Shown here one piece after another: positions 8,831-16,224 of a DNA stretch of 64,000 nt. Numbering within the stretch: position 1 is the first letter of the stretch; each line of letters opens with the position of its first letter. Made by a program: the position numbers and the translations under genes. The notes under the pieces were generated by a model. That model did not search any database. It had not been told where the DNA came from and worked only from the letters and a program-made list of their open reading frames with translations. The DNA is from Streptomyces sp. CHD11 (GTDB lineage Bacteria; Actinomycetota; Actinomycetes; Streptomycetales; Streptomycetaceae), in the NCBI RefSeq assembly GCF_018638295.1, contig NZ_JABTTS010000015.1:1-64000 (forward strand), in the 5' to 3' direction.

Positions 8831-9769
8831 GTGGCTGGATTCAGGATCGGACGCGGCCGGAACAACAACGGCGCTCCCAACGCGCGACCGCAACACCCTC
8901 CGCACGGACAGCAGACGCCGCCGGGGCCGTCATACGGCTACCCCCAGGCGCCGCAGCCTCCGGCATACGGACAGGGTGGTGGAGGCGGCAGCCCCTGGCC
9001 GCAGGCGCACGGGGGCCCAGGCGGACACGGGGGCCGCGGCGGGCACGGAGGCCCGGCCGGCTACGGCGAGCCGGAGTACTTCGGCGACGGCGGACACCAC
9101 GGCGCCGCACCGGACCCCTACGCGGCCAACAACGCGGGCCACACCCAGGCCTTCTCCCTCAACGACGACCCCTACCACCAGGGCGACACCTACCAGGCAG
9201 GCTCGGCCCCGCACCCCGGCCCGGTCGGCCCCCGGCTGCGCTGGAAGGACCTGCTGAAGGGCATCGTCCTGTCCCCCTCGCCGACCTTCCTCCAGATGCG
9301 CGACTACGCGATGTGGGGCCCCGCCCTCGTCGTCACGTTCCTCTACGGCCTGCTCGCCGTCTTCGGCTTCGACGGTGCCCGCGAGGACGCCATCAACGCC
9401 ACCCTCTCGAACGCGGTCCCGATCGTCCTGACGACCGCCGTCGCGCTGGTGATCAGCTCGTTCGTCCTCGGCGTGGTCACCCACACCCTGGCCCGCCAGC
9501 TCGGCGGCACGGGGGCCTGGCAGCCCACGGTCGGCCTCTCCATGCTGATCATGTCCCTCACGGACGCCCCCCGGCTGGTCGTCGCCATGTTCGCCGGCGG
9601 CGACGCGTCCTTCGTCCAGCTCCTCGGCTGGGCCACCTGGGTGGCGGGCGGCGCCCTGCTCACCATCATGGTCAGCCGTTCCCACGACCTCCCGTGGCCG
9701 AAGGCCCTGGGCGCGTCGGCGATCCAGCTGCTCGCCCTGCTGTCGATCGTGAAGCTGGGCACCTTCTGA
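8831..9769 (+). CDS. Yip1-family integral membrane protein
   Basis: A 312-residue protein. The first ~140 residues are Gly/Pro/Gln-rich and disordered, and the rest has five hydrophobic segments (for example ALVVTFLYGLLAVFGF and VPIVLTTAVALVISSFVLG). The layout matches Streptomyces Yip1-domain proteins of unknown function. I prefer the GTG giving the N-terminus VAGFRIGRGRNNNG, the form I recall for this family, over an in-frame ATG 81 bp upstream. Both have weak ribosome sites. It is monocistronic, between the CIS terminator and a bidirectional terminator. Confidence 0.8.
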   Translation: MAGFRIGRGRNNNGAPNARPQHPPHGQQTPPGPSYGYPQAPQPPAYGQGGGGGSPWPQAHGGPGGHGGRGGHGGPAGYGEPEYFGDGGHHGAAPDPYAANNAGHTQAFSLNDDPYHQGDTYQAGSAPHPGPVGPRLRWKDLLKGIVLSPSPTFLQMRDYAMWGPALVVTFLYGLLAVFGFDGAREDAINATLSNAVPIVLTTAVALVISSFVLGVVTHTLARQLGGTGAWQPTVGLSMLIMSLTDAPRLVVAMFAGGDASFVQLLGWATWVAGGALLTIMVSRSHDLPWPKALGASAIQLLALLSIVKLGTF

Positions 9770-9788
9770 CCCGGCGGCCACACACGAG

Positions 9789-9812
9789 AAGGGCTCCCCG
9801 CGGGGAGCCCTT
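9789..9812. terminator. Bidirectional terminator
   Basis: A 24-bp perfect palindrome (arm AAGGGCTCCCCG) sits between the convergent Yip1-like and phosphoribosyltransferase genes. A T-rich run follows on the + side. Confidence 0.8.
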
Positions 9813-9838
9813 TCCTCGTTCGGCGCCTGCCGCCACCG

Positions 9839-10336
9839 TCAGGCGTCGAACACCTGCCCGTCCCGCCGCACCACCGGCGGCTGCACACTCCACGGGAAGT
9901 CGATCCACTCGTCGGTCCGCTTCCAGACGTACTCGCACTTCACCAGCGACTGCGTCTTCTCGTAGACGACGGCGCTGCGCACCTCGGCCACGGCGTCGAG
10001 GCAGAAGTCGCGGACGAGCTTGAGCGTTTTGCCGGTGTCGGCGACGTCGTCCGCGATCAGCACCTTCTTGTCGGTGAAGTCGATGGTGTCGGGCACCGGT
10101 GCGAGCATGACGGGCATCTCGAGCGTGGTCCCGACCCCCGTGTAGAACTCCACGTTGACCAGGTGGATGTTCTTGCAGTCGAGCGCGTAGGCGAGCCCGC
10201 CTGCGACGAAGACGCCGCCCCGCGCGATGCTCAGCACGACGTCGGGCCGGTATCCGTCGTCGGCGATGGTCTGCGCGAGTTCGCGGACGGCGACACCGAA
10301 CTGCTCGTAGCTGAGGTTCTCCCGCACTCCGCTCAC
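9839..10336 (-). CDS. Phosphoribosyltransferase (xanthine/hypoxanthine PRT-like)
   Basis: A 165-residue type I phosphoribosyltransferase. The PRPP-binding loop is VLIADDVADTGKTL, and SIARGG near residue 35 is the pyrophosphate loop. It resembles archaeal and actinobacterial purine PRTs such as GptA-like enzymes, but base specificity cannot be read from the sequence. Its GTG start overlaps the dcd stop by 4 bp (GTGA), so the two nucleotide-salvage genes form an operon transcribed leftwards, ending at the palindrome beyond its 3' end. Confidence 0.88.
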   Translation of the reverse strand: MSGVRENLSYEQFGVAVRELAQTIADDGYRPDVVLSIARGGVFVAGGLAYALDCKNIHLVNVEFYTGVGTTLEMPVMLAPVPDTIDFTDKKVLIADDVADTGKTLKLVRDFCLDAVAEVRSAVVYEKTQSLVKCEYVWKRTDEWIDFPWSVQPPVVRRDGQVFDA

Positions 10337-10908
10337 ATCTGCGTCCGGTGGAAGTTCAGGTAGGACCGCGAGGCCGTCGGCCCCCGCTGCCCCTGGTACC
10401 GGGAGCCGTAGCGCTCACTGCCGTACGGGTGCTCGGTCGGCGAACTGAGCCGGAACATGCACAGCTGCCCGATCTTCATACCGGGCCACAGCTTGATGGG
10501 GAGCGTCGCGAGGTTGCTGAGCTCCAGGGTCACGTGCCCGGAGAATCCGGGATCGATGAACCCGGCGGTGGAGTGCGTCACCAGCCCGAGCCGCCCGAGC
10601 GAGCTCTTGCCCTCCAGCCGCGAGGCCAGATCGTCCGGCAGCGAGATGACCTCGTACGTGCTGGCCAGCACGAACTCACCGGGGTGCAGGATGAATGGCT
10701 CGTCGCCCTCCGGCTCCACGAGCCGGGTCAGATCCGCCTGCTCGACAGAGGGGTCGATGTGGGGGTAGCGGTGATTCTCGAACACCCGGAAGTAGCGGTC
10801 GAGGCGTACGTCGATGCTGGACGGCTGCACCATGGATTCGTCGTAGGGATCGATCCGCACCCGCCCGGCGTCGATCTCGGCCCGGATGTCCTTGTCAGAG
10901 AGAAGCAC
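10333..10908 (-). CDS. dcd: dCTP deaminase
   Basis: A 191-residue enzyme that deaminates dCTP to dUTP, feeding dTTP synthesis. Family motifs are VQPSSIDVRLDRYFRVF, the substrate loop GKSSLGRLGLVTHSTAGFID and TLELSNLATLPIKLWPGM. I chose the GTG giving MLLSDKDIRAEI because it yields the usual Streptomyces length. The frame stays open further upstream, but that extension is Arg-rich and unlike the family. The downstream phosphoribosyltransferase overlaps its stop. Confidence 0.96.
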   Translation of the reverse strand: MLLSDKDIRAEIDAGRVRIDPYDESMVQPSSIDVRLDRYFRVFENHRYPHIDPSVEQADLTRLVEPEGDEPFILHPGEFVLASTYEVISLPDDLASRLEGKSSLGRLGLVTHSTAGFIDPGFSGHVTLELSNLATLPIKLWPGMKIGQLCMFRLSSPTEHPYGSERYGSRYQGQRGPTASRSYLNFHRTQM

Positions 10909-10990
10909 GCCCCGAGAATACGCAAGGCGCGCGGAACGCCCACCACCGGCCGTCCCGCGCGCCCACGCCTCTGCCTCTGCCTGTCCCGCC

Positions 10991-11149
10991 CTACCGCCTC
11001 TGCAGCGTGACCGGTACGACACTGCGGAGGCGCGCACAGCGCGGACACCGCAGGAGCCGGCCGGGGCCGAGTCGATCGGCCTGCTGCATCGGGAACGAGT
11101 CGGCGTTGAACACGTGCCCATCGGCACAGCGGACGACGGTGCGCTCCAT
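10991..11149 (-). CDS. Small zinc-ribbon-like protein
   Basis: A 52-residue protein (MERTVVRCADGHVFNADSF... ending in LQRR) with one Cys near the N-terminus and a CPRC pair towards the end, as in one-knuckle zinc ribbons. Short proteins of this type are common in Streptomyces. Their function is unknown to me. I chose the internal ATG, preceded by AAGGGA, over an upstream in-frame start, because conserved character begins there. It lies just upstream of dcd on the same strand but is separated by about 80 bp. Confidence 0.6.
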   Translation of the reverse strand: MERTVVRCADGHVFNADSFPMQQADRLGPGRLLRCPRCARLRSVVPVTLQRR

Positions 11150-11415
11150 CAAGTCCAAGAGTCCCTTCCCCAAAAGCCGCTGCCGGCTTGCTGCCCTGAC
11201 GACAAAAGCCACGTTACGGGATCAAAGGAGCGACCCTCCAGGCGGCACCCCGCCCGCGCGCCACCGCTTCACGGTACGCCCCAACACGTGCCCTCCGCAG
11301 CCGCGTCCATGCCCTGAAACACCGTCAGACCCCCGGGTCCTGCACACCGGGGGCCTGCCATGGGGTAGAGTGAGCGAGCATTCGGACAGCACTCGTACGG
11401 CGGTCCGGATCTTAC

Positions 11416-11489
11416 GCGGGTGTAGTTTAATGGTAGAACATCAGCTTCCCAAGCTGAGAGCGCGAGTTCGATTCTCGTCACCCGCTCCA
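11416..11489 (+). tRNA. tRNA-Gly (anticodon CCC)
   Basis: A full cloverleaf: acceptor GCGGGTG/CACCCGC, anticodon stem TCAGC/GCTGA with loop TTCCCAA (anticodon CCC), T-arm with GTTCGATTC, discriminator T and encoded CCA. Its 3' half is the left copy of a perfect 48-bp direct repeat and has apparently served as an integration site. Confidence 0.97.
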
Positions 11490-11491
11490 TG
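11444..11491 (+). repeat. attL-like site: 48-bp direct repeat, left copy inside tRNA-Gly
   Basis: It spans from the anticodon arm of the tRNA to two bases past the CCA end. An identical 48-bp copy lies 2,460 bp downstream. A repeat reaching from the anticodon arm to the 3' end of a tRNA is the classic footprint of a tyrosine-recombinase integrative element. Confidence 0.85.
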
Positions 11492-11493
11492 GA

Positions 11494-11521
11494 GAAGGCC
11501 CAGGTCAAGCCCCGGGCCTTC
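11494..11521 (+). terminator. Terminator after tRNA-Gly
   Basis: Stem GAAGGCCC/GGGCCTTC with a 12-nt loop, followed by TTTACTG, starts 5 nt after the encoded CCA end. A related hairpin with a different stem follows the second copy of the tRNA end at 13.95 kb. Confidence 0.7.
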
Positions 11522-11665
11522 TTTACTGTCTGGACCGATCAGGGAATTCGCACCGTTTGTACACTCTGTCCGACGGTTGAGCTGTGGCCCGCGCACGCGG
11601 TGCTTCCCAGCAGAGGTGAACGCGCGCGGCCGCAGCAGGATGTTCCGAAAAGCGTGTCAGCTTGT

Positions 11666-11878
11666 TCAGAGTTGGCCGACTGCAGACAGGACAAGCACGC
11701 AGAGGCCCATCGACGTGGCAAAAGCAGTGCCGCCGTAAAGGACTGCCTCAGCGAATGCGGCTCCGGTGCTGGTCTTCAGGATCCCAGCGACAAGAGCCAC
11801 CACGAGCGAGAACAGCGCTGCCACGAGCAGCCACAGATACCTCGTTCCGGATCGTGACTCGGACGGCGGAGCTTTCAC
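11666..11878 (-). CDS. Small two-TM membrane protein
   Basis: A 70-residue protein with two hydrophobic helices (YLWLLVAALFSLVVALVAG and ATSMGLCVLVLSAVGQL) joined by a short loop, and a polar N-terminus. The GTG is preceded by GAAGGA at good spacing, which supports expression. It lies inside the putative island between the 48-bp repeats. The two-TM layout would fit a holin-like or small regulatory membrane protein, but I recognise no family. Confidence 0.5.
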   Translation of the reverse strand: MKAPPSESRSGTRYLWLLVAALFSLVVALVAGILKTSTGAAFAEAVLYGGTAFATSMGLCVLVLSAVGQL

Positions 11879-12200
11879 AGAAGTCTTCCTTCGCGGACGG
11901 ACTGAAAGGAGAGGAGTGCGTCATTCGGGGACCAGAACGCCGGTCAGCAGATGCGCGGCGAGTGTGCTGCGGTGCTGAGTCGCGGCCTGGATGAGTTCGC
12001 GGTGCGCGGTGATCTGCGCGTTCACGGCATCCAGCACGGCACTGATTCGTCGCTGGTGGGCAAGGGGCGGCAGCGGCTACCGTCACCCTCTTTTGCTACC
12101 CGATCACCGAGAGGTGAAGAGCATCTCTTGTTAAGGGTCTACCTGAGAAGGGCTTGCGCCAGTCTGCGGATCAAGAAGCCCCACCGCAGGCTCTTCCTGG
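11879..12200. other. Gap inside the tRNA island, no gene seen
   Basis: About 320 bp between the small membrane gene and the next + strand gene. Short open frames exist in several frames, but none shows a credible start site or family signature. The sequence has lower GC than the flanks. Confidence 0.4.
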
Positions 12201-12557
12201 ATGATCGACGTATGGCAACACAGCCCGGTCCCTCTGGTCTTCGCCGTGCCAAGTCCGCTCGGCGCGCCTGCCACCCTCTCCGAGCTCGTCGGCCCTCAGC
12301 ACGGCACAGTGACCTTGCCGCTGCATCTGGCGCGGCCGGGGCTGACCACGTTCGATCTCGATCAGCCGCGGTTGTGGATGAACTGCTGCCGGATCGTCCT
12401 GACCGAGGGAGCGCAAGACGATCTGGTCCAGTTCCTCAGTCGCGACCTTCTGGTCAGCCTATGGCCCACACTGCGCACACTGGTCAGCCGTGATGTCCGG
12501 GAGGTGTGGGAGAGCTCCTTCGACGAGCTGGCTCACGCAGCCCAGGCCACTGCGTGA
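12201..12557 (+). CDS. Hypothetical protein in tRNA-Gly island
   Basis: A 118-residue acidic, soluble protein with no signal peptide or membrane segment (starts MIDVWQHSPVPLVFAVPSPL, ends near FDELAHAAQATA). The composition is ordinary protein-like, and its frame is the best in the region. I recognise no family. The ribosome site is weak, so the start is uncertain. It lies between the small membrane gene and vapC, inside the 48-bp direct repeats. Confidence 0.5.
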   Translation: MIDVWQHSPVPLVFAVPSPLGAPATLSELVGPQHGTVTLPLHLARPGLTTFDLDQPRLWMNCCRIVLTEGAQDDLVQFLSRDLLVSLWPTLRTLVSRDVREVWESSFDELAHAAQATA

Positions 12558-12730
12558 ACCTCACGGAAGTGAGGCCGACGTAGCGCGGACAGCATGGTGG
12601 AGACACGACTGCATGTGTTCTCAGCGACCGTTCCCACCCTGCTGCACAACATCCGTGCGCACCAGAGCCGCACGAGTTGCCCGAGCACCGTCACTCCCGA
12701 GCGAAGAACGCGAGTTCGACTCTCGTCGTA

Positions 12731-13174
12731 TCAGAGCGGGAGATCGTCGGGGAGTACCCGGAACGCCTTGTGGTGGCCCAAGGGGCGTACGGCCCGGAAG
12801 TCACGTCGGTCGAGGGTGAGGATCGCGTCCGTGTCGTAGTCGGCAGCGAGCGCCACGTTGACCGCGTCAGCGAGGTCGAGGTCCAGCGCACGGTAGCGGA
12901 CACGGACGGACTGGGCGGCGCCCAGGTGGTCCTCCGTGATCTCCGGCATGACGATACGTCCCCGGCTCATCCAGCGCCGGAGGTCGTCGACCGCGCCGAG
13001 GGCGGCCGTCCTGCCGAGCTCGCGCGTGGCGACGTGATCCAGTTCGGCCAGCAGCAGCGGGGACATGACCAGGAGGCCGGCCGCCATGATCGCCTCGTTG
13101 GCCGCCCGGTGTTCGGGGTGGGCCGAGTCCAGGGCCGCCAGGAGGCCGGACGTGTCGGCGATGACAATGATCAC
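12731..13174 (-). CDS. vapC: PIN-domain toxin (VapC-like RNase)
   Basis: A 147-residue PIN-domain protein. The acidic residues expected for Mg-dependent RNase activity are present: ADTSGLLAAL (D7), LLLAELDH (Glu/Asp) and LDLADAVNVALA plus TLDRRDF near the C-terminus. VapC toxins cleave specific RNAs, often tRNA, when released from the antitoxin. The GTG start overlaps the antitoxin stop by 4 bp, the usual vapBC coupling. The 3' end abuts a degenerate copy of a tRNA T-arm. Confidence 0.9.
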   Translation of the reverse strand: MIIVIADTSGLLAALDSAHPEHRAANEAIMAAGLLVMSPLLLAELDHVATRELGRTAALGAVDDLRRWMSRGRIVMPEITEDHLGAAQSVRVRYRALDLDLADAVNVALAADYDTDAILTLDRRDFRAVRPLGHHKAFRVLPDDLPL

Positions 13175-13431
13175 GCGGCGGTTCCGGAGTCCGGGTCGGT
13201 CTCACGGCGGACAGCGTCGGCGACCGTGTCACGCACCTCCGATCTGGAGGGTGTGCGTCCCGTCCCCTCGAAGGTGCGTGAGAACAGCGGCTCGTCCCAG
13301 ACCCTGTTCGCCATGGCCGCGAGGTGGATGCCCTGGCGGATGATCTCGGCCTCGCTTATCCCCCGACGCTTCGCGGCCTCCTTGATGATCGCCAGGTCTT
13401 CGGGGTCGGCGTAGACGTTCGTGCGCTTCAT
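13171..13431 (-). CDS. vapB: Ribbon-helix-helix antitoxin (VapB-like)
   Basis: An 86-residue antitoxin. N-terminal MKRTNVYADPEDLAIIKEAA and RGISEAEIIRQGIHLAA form the ribbon-helix-helix DNA-binding and dimerisation unit. The acidic, basic-rich tail would wrap the PIN toxin. Two ATG codons (two residues apart) are possible starts, and neither has a clear ribosome site. A repeated GGTACATG and a TGGAC...GTCCA inverted repeat lie just upstream, as expected for an autoregulatory operator. Confidence 0.85.
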   Translation of the reverse strand: MKRTNVYADPEDLAIIKEAAKRRGISEAEIIRQGIHLAAMANRVWDEPLFSRTFEGTGRTPSRSEVRDTVADAVRRETDPDSGTAA

Positions 13432-13461
13432 GGACATGTACCAAGGGTAGTCCATGTACCG
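13430..13461 (-). promoter_or_regulatory. Putative vapBC operator
   Basis: Reading towards vapB, GGTACATG occurs twice about 18 bp apart, and TGGAC pairs with GTCCA around TACCCTTGGTACAT. Position at the antitoxin start suits autorepression by the VapBC complex. This is inferred from pattern and position only. Confidence 0.4.
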
Positions 13462-13534
13462 GATTGACGCACGTAGGTGCCTCGTCCGTCGGCTCATCGG
13501 ATGCCGCGATCGCAGACGACGAAACTGGCCGCGC

Positions 13535-13732
13535 TCACCATGGGTGTGCGGCATCGAGCTGTGGCCCCGCAACGTGCTCGCCGCATCTCGCACCGAACCA
13601 CTTCTCGTGGAGGTCGAAGTCCGTAGGGGTGATCCCGCATTCTGTGATCTTCCGAGCCGAGGCGAGGGCCCGGCAGCCATGCGCGACCGCAACTGCCGCG
13701 CTCAGTCGCTCTGCGCATGCCCAAGCCCGCAC
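13535..13732 (-). CDS. Possible small ORF, overlaps a Cys-rich ORF
   Basis: A 65-codon frame whose second half (ITECGITPTDFDLHEKWFGA and on to QLDAAHPW) has natural protein composition. The first third overlaps the Cys-rich frame just upstream. It could be the end of an older longer gene, now frameshifted, rather than an intact gene. No family is recognised. Confidence 0.25.
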   Translation of the reverse strand: MRAWACAERLSAAVAVAHGCRALASARKITECGITPTDFDLHEKWFGARCGEHVAGPQLDAAHPW

Positions 13733-13809
13733 ACCGGGCAGTCCACATCAGAGCAGTGGTCCTCCACCTCGCAGTGTCGTGCCCACAGTGTGCCCTTCAG
13801 AGCGGACAC
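13702..13809 (-). CDS. Very small Cys/His-rich ORF
   Basis: A 35-codon frame starting at GTG (MSALKGTLWARHCEVEDHCS then DVDCPVCGLGHAQSD). Four Cys and three His in 25 residues, including a CPVC knuckle, look like a zinc finger. It sits 95 bp inside the right 48-bp repeat. It may be an intact micro-protein or the C-terminus of a decayed gene. The weak ribosome site leaves this open. Confidence 0.3.
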   Translation of the reverse strand: MSALKGTLWARHCEVEDHCSDVDCPVCGLGHAQSD

Positions 13810-13903
13810 CTACGGTCAACAGCGGTGCCACAGGACGCCCACGCCTACCGCAGCACATTGAATCCACGCAGGTCAGCAGCCTCACGCTCGCGCAAGCGCC
13901 GTC

Positions 13904-13951
13904 GCTTCCCAAGCTGAGAGCGCGAGTTCGATTCTCGTCACCCGCTCCATG
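13904..13951 (+). repeat. attR-like site: 48-bp direct repeat, right copy
   Basis: Identical to 48 bp of tRNA-Gly from the anticodon arm through the CCA end. The 5' half of the tRNA is missing here, so this is not a second gene. With the left copy it bounds a 2.46-kb segment holding vapBC and small genes. Confidence 0.85.
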
Positions 13952-13954
13952 TGA

Positions 13955-13981
13955 AACCCCCAGGTCATCGGCCCGGGGGTT
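13955..13981 (+). terminator. Terminator-like hairpin after the duplicated tRNA end
   Basis: AACCCCC pairs with GGGGGTT around CAGGTCATCGGCCC-type loop sequence, then CTTTGTTG. The same central motif (CCCAGGTCA) and tail occur after the intact tRNA with a different stem, so one hairpin probably descends from the original tRNA terminator. Confidence 0.6.
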
Positions 13982-14129
13982 CTTTGTTGTCCAGACCGGT
14001 GAGCGGATGCCGCACCACAACCGCACCATTAGCCCGCCGACGGCTCCTCCCTGTGGTGCGCACGGTCGTCGGTGTGGTGCTGCGCACGCTCGGCGCGTAT
14101 GAGGTCGTCCAGTCCGGCGGCGACCTCCG

Positions 14130-14690
14130 GCTGCCGGTCCTCTTCGGAGTGCGGAGATCAGCAGCGCCGTCTCGGAGGACTGGCCGGCGCGCACCATCGT
14201 GTCCCGGAGGGTGGCACCCGAACGGGTCGACAGGGTGTGCCCGGTCTGGCGGAGATCGTAGAAGCGGAAGCCGTCCGGAAGACCGGCGACCTCACGGGCC
14301 CGCCGCTACTTCCGCCCGAAGGTCGTTCGCCGGAAGGCCGCGTACTGCCCCTCACGAGGACCAGCCCATCCGGGCCCTTCTCCCCGAACCAGTCGAGGTG
14401 TCGCCTCACCTCCTTCCGGAGGAAGGCCGGGAGGACGACCACTGGAAACCGCCCTTGGTCGGCCCGGGTGCCCGCTTGCCGTCGGTCCGCTCCGGCGCGG
14501 CGACCCGCACGCGGATCACGAGGTTGTCGACGTCGATGTCCCGACGGTGGAGACCCGCCGGCTCCTCCGGCCGCAGCGGACCGTAGGCGCCGAGGTAAAC
14601 CATGAGCCGTCGGCGGATACCGATCACGAAGGCGAGCGCGTCGACCTGGGCGACGGTGGCGATGCGCCGATCCGTCGCTCCGCTTGCGTC
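14130..14690 (-). pseudogene. Decayed tyrosine-recombinase integrase (C-terminal part)
   Basis: Pieces of a phage-type integrase are readable in successive frames. LGAYGPLRPEEPAGLHRRDI and NLVIRVRVAAPERTDGKRAP come first, then VVVLPAFLRKEVRRHLDWFG, then FRFYDLRQTGHTLSTRSGAT and TMVRAGQSSETALLIS. At least two frameshifts separate them. In the DLRHTG box the His is replaced by Gln, and the catalytic Tyr segment (usually IYQHS) is lost. The gene cannot make an active enzyme. It lies just outside the right att-like repeat, so it may belong to a second, older element at the same tRNA. At its upstream end it fuses to an IS5-like remnant. Confidence 0.75.
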
Positions 14691-15086
14691 CCATGATCTT
14701 CTTCCCGGCAATCGGTGCCCTGACTGGAGGCGGGGACACTGGTGGAGGTCTTGACGCTCTGGGTGTCGATCGCGCACCGCGAGCAGTCCAGCTCACCACG
14801 GGCGCCGAGTTCGTCCAGGATGACGCCGTGGATCCGGGCCCAGACCCGGTCCCGGCTCCACTGGGCGAAACACCGGTAGCCGGTGGGCCAGGCCGGCCCG
14901 AACACCGGCGGCAACTGCCGCCGGTGTTCGGGCCATGGCCACGAAGACGACCGCCGCCAGGATCTCGCGGTCACCTGACCGCCGTCGGCCCCCGCCCTGC
15001 CGACGCCTCACCCCAGTCGGCGGCACCCTTCGCCGAGACAGCACCCACAACTCATCCGGCACCAACCGCTCAACGAGATCCGTCAC
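14690..15086 (-). pseudogene. Truncated, frameshifted IS5-family transposase
   Basis: The N-terminus MTDLVERLVPDELWVLSRR with GGGRRRSGDREILAAVVFVA is typical of actinobacterial IS5-type transposases. After a frameshift the text continues as RQLPPVFGPAWPTGYRCFAQ and VILDELGARGELDCSRCAID. The catalytic DDE region beyond that is gone, replaced by the integrase remnant. No terminal inverted repeats could be assigned. Confidence 0.75.
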
Positions 15087-15125
15087 GCACCTTCGACGAC
15101 CGACCGCACCATAGGAAGCGACGCT

Positions 15126-15713
15126 TTATCGGCGGCCGTGTTTCTTCTTTTTGGCGCCATGCCCGCGGGTGCTCGGGTCATGGCGACGGCTGGATGAGGA
15201 ACCTCCCGGGTCGCGTGAATTGCCGGCGGGTTGATGCCTGCGTACATGCTCGGCAAGCCTATTCTGTTGTGCCATCTCTCTCTGCCTGGCTTCCTCGGCC
15301 AGGATGTTGTTCCTCACCACTTCTACGTACTCCTCCTGCACTGCTGCGTGCTGACGCATGCTGCGTTCGTGGGCGCGAGCGGCCTCCACCGTTGTCTCCA
15401 TAGAATTGACGTACTGCGTATGGACTTGCTGTACGTCTACGAATGACGCCGTTCCCTGCCGGTAGGACTCCCACTGCTGGCTCTCGCGCTCAGCCCACAT
15501 CCCGGAGGTGCTCCTGGATGCCTCATATCGTTGATCGGTGACCCCCTCCGCCTCGGAAGCCTGGCGGAGCGGGTCGTTTCCGAGGTAGTCGAAATACTGG
15601 CCCATTTGTACGATCGCATCGTTATGGTTCTGCTGCCATCCACCGACGCGCTCCATGTCGTATTCTATATTTTCGAGCTTCTGCTCCAGCTCCTTGGCCC
15701 GTTCTGACGCCAT
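15126..15713 (-). CDS. Coiled-coil hypothetical protein
   Basis: A 195-residue hydrophilic protein dominated by Glu, Gln and Arg. Long helical stretches (ERAKELEQKLENIEYDMERV; TVEAARAHERSMRQHAAVQE) predict coiled coils, and the tail ends with GAKKKKHGRR. There is no signal peptide or membrane helix. The ATG follows AGGAGAGGTG, a strong ribosome site, so I prefer it over an upstream in-frame start. The codon usage and GC are clearly lower than in flanking core genes, and it sits beside transposase and integrase debris, so horizontal acquisition is likely. Family and function are unknown. Confidence 0.65.
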   Translation of the reverse strand: MASERAKELEQKLENIEYDMERVGGWQQNHNDAIVQMGQYFDYLGNDPLRQASEAEGVTDQRYEASRSTSGMWAERESQQWESYRQGTASFVDVQQVHTQYVNSMETTVEAARAHERSMRQHAAVQEEYVEVVRNNILAEEARQREMAQQNRLAEHVRRHQPAGNSRDPGGSSSSRRHDPSTRGHGAKKKKHGRR

Positions 15714-16224
15714 TTCACCTCTCCTGACCGAATAAGCTGCCGAGCATGACGTGAGCCGCAACGGTCTCGTCGTGCCGACGGTTCAATGGCAACCCGCCCG
15801 CTCCTGTCCCCGGAGACTGGCCGGACACGGAATCCGGACCTCACGCACGGCCGGTGTGGACCGACTGTGGAACGTGCGGTGCATCTCCCGATCATGGAAG
15901 ATGCATCGATGCCCCGGCCTGGACACCGGCCGTCGAGCCGGACGGCGAGATCCGCGACGGCGACTGCCTCAAGGACTGGCCGAAGGGGATGCGGTTTCGG
16001 TGCTCAAGGGGTCACTTCAGCATTCCGGCTGGCCGTGCACTATTTCATCCGCTACATCTGCGTCGGCGGCCCTTCGCTTCCACTCGACGAGCAGGTCCCC
16101 ATCGTCTGGCGCGTCCCCGAGCCCACGCGGTCCTTGCCGTACGAGGGTGACTCGTCCCCCGCCGGTGGCTGCACCCGCGGATGCCGCGGCGATCGGAGCG
16201 GTCCGGGAGTCGGGCGAGGGAGAG
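15714..16224. other. Accessory gap with one coding-like fragment
   Basis: On the + strand from about 15,850 to 16,030, one frame reads CGTCGASPDHGRCIDAPAWT and DGDCLKDWPKGMRFRCSRGH, a Cys-rich, natural-looking segment. It has no good start and its end runs into disordered Arg-rich text. I read it as a gene fragment. Nothing else in the 510 bp is convincing. Confidence 0.35.

Noticed and set aside
11269..11508. Minus-strand ORF containing ERVTRIELALSAWEADVLPL
   Set aside because: This is the well-known false protein produced by reading the complement of a tRNA gene.
13904..13951. Second tRNA-Gly gene
   Set aside because: Only the 3' 46 bases of the tRNA are present; acceptor 5' strand and D-arm are missing.
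13748..14197. Minus-strand ORF containing GAGDENRTRALSLGS
   Set aside because: Same artefact over the duplicated tRNA end; the N-terminal part is the tail of the decayed integrase.
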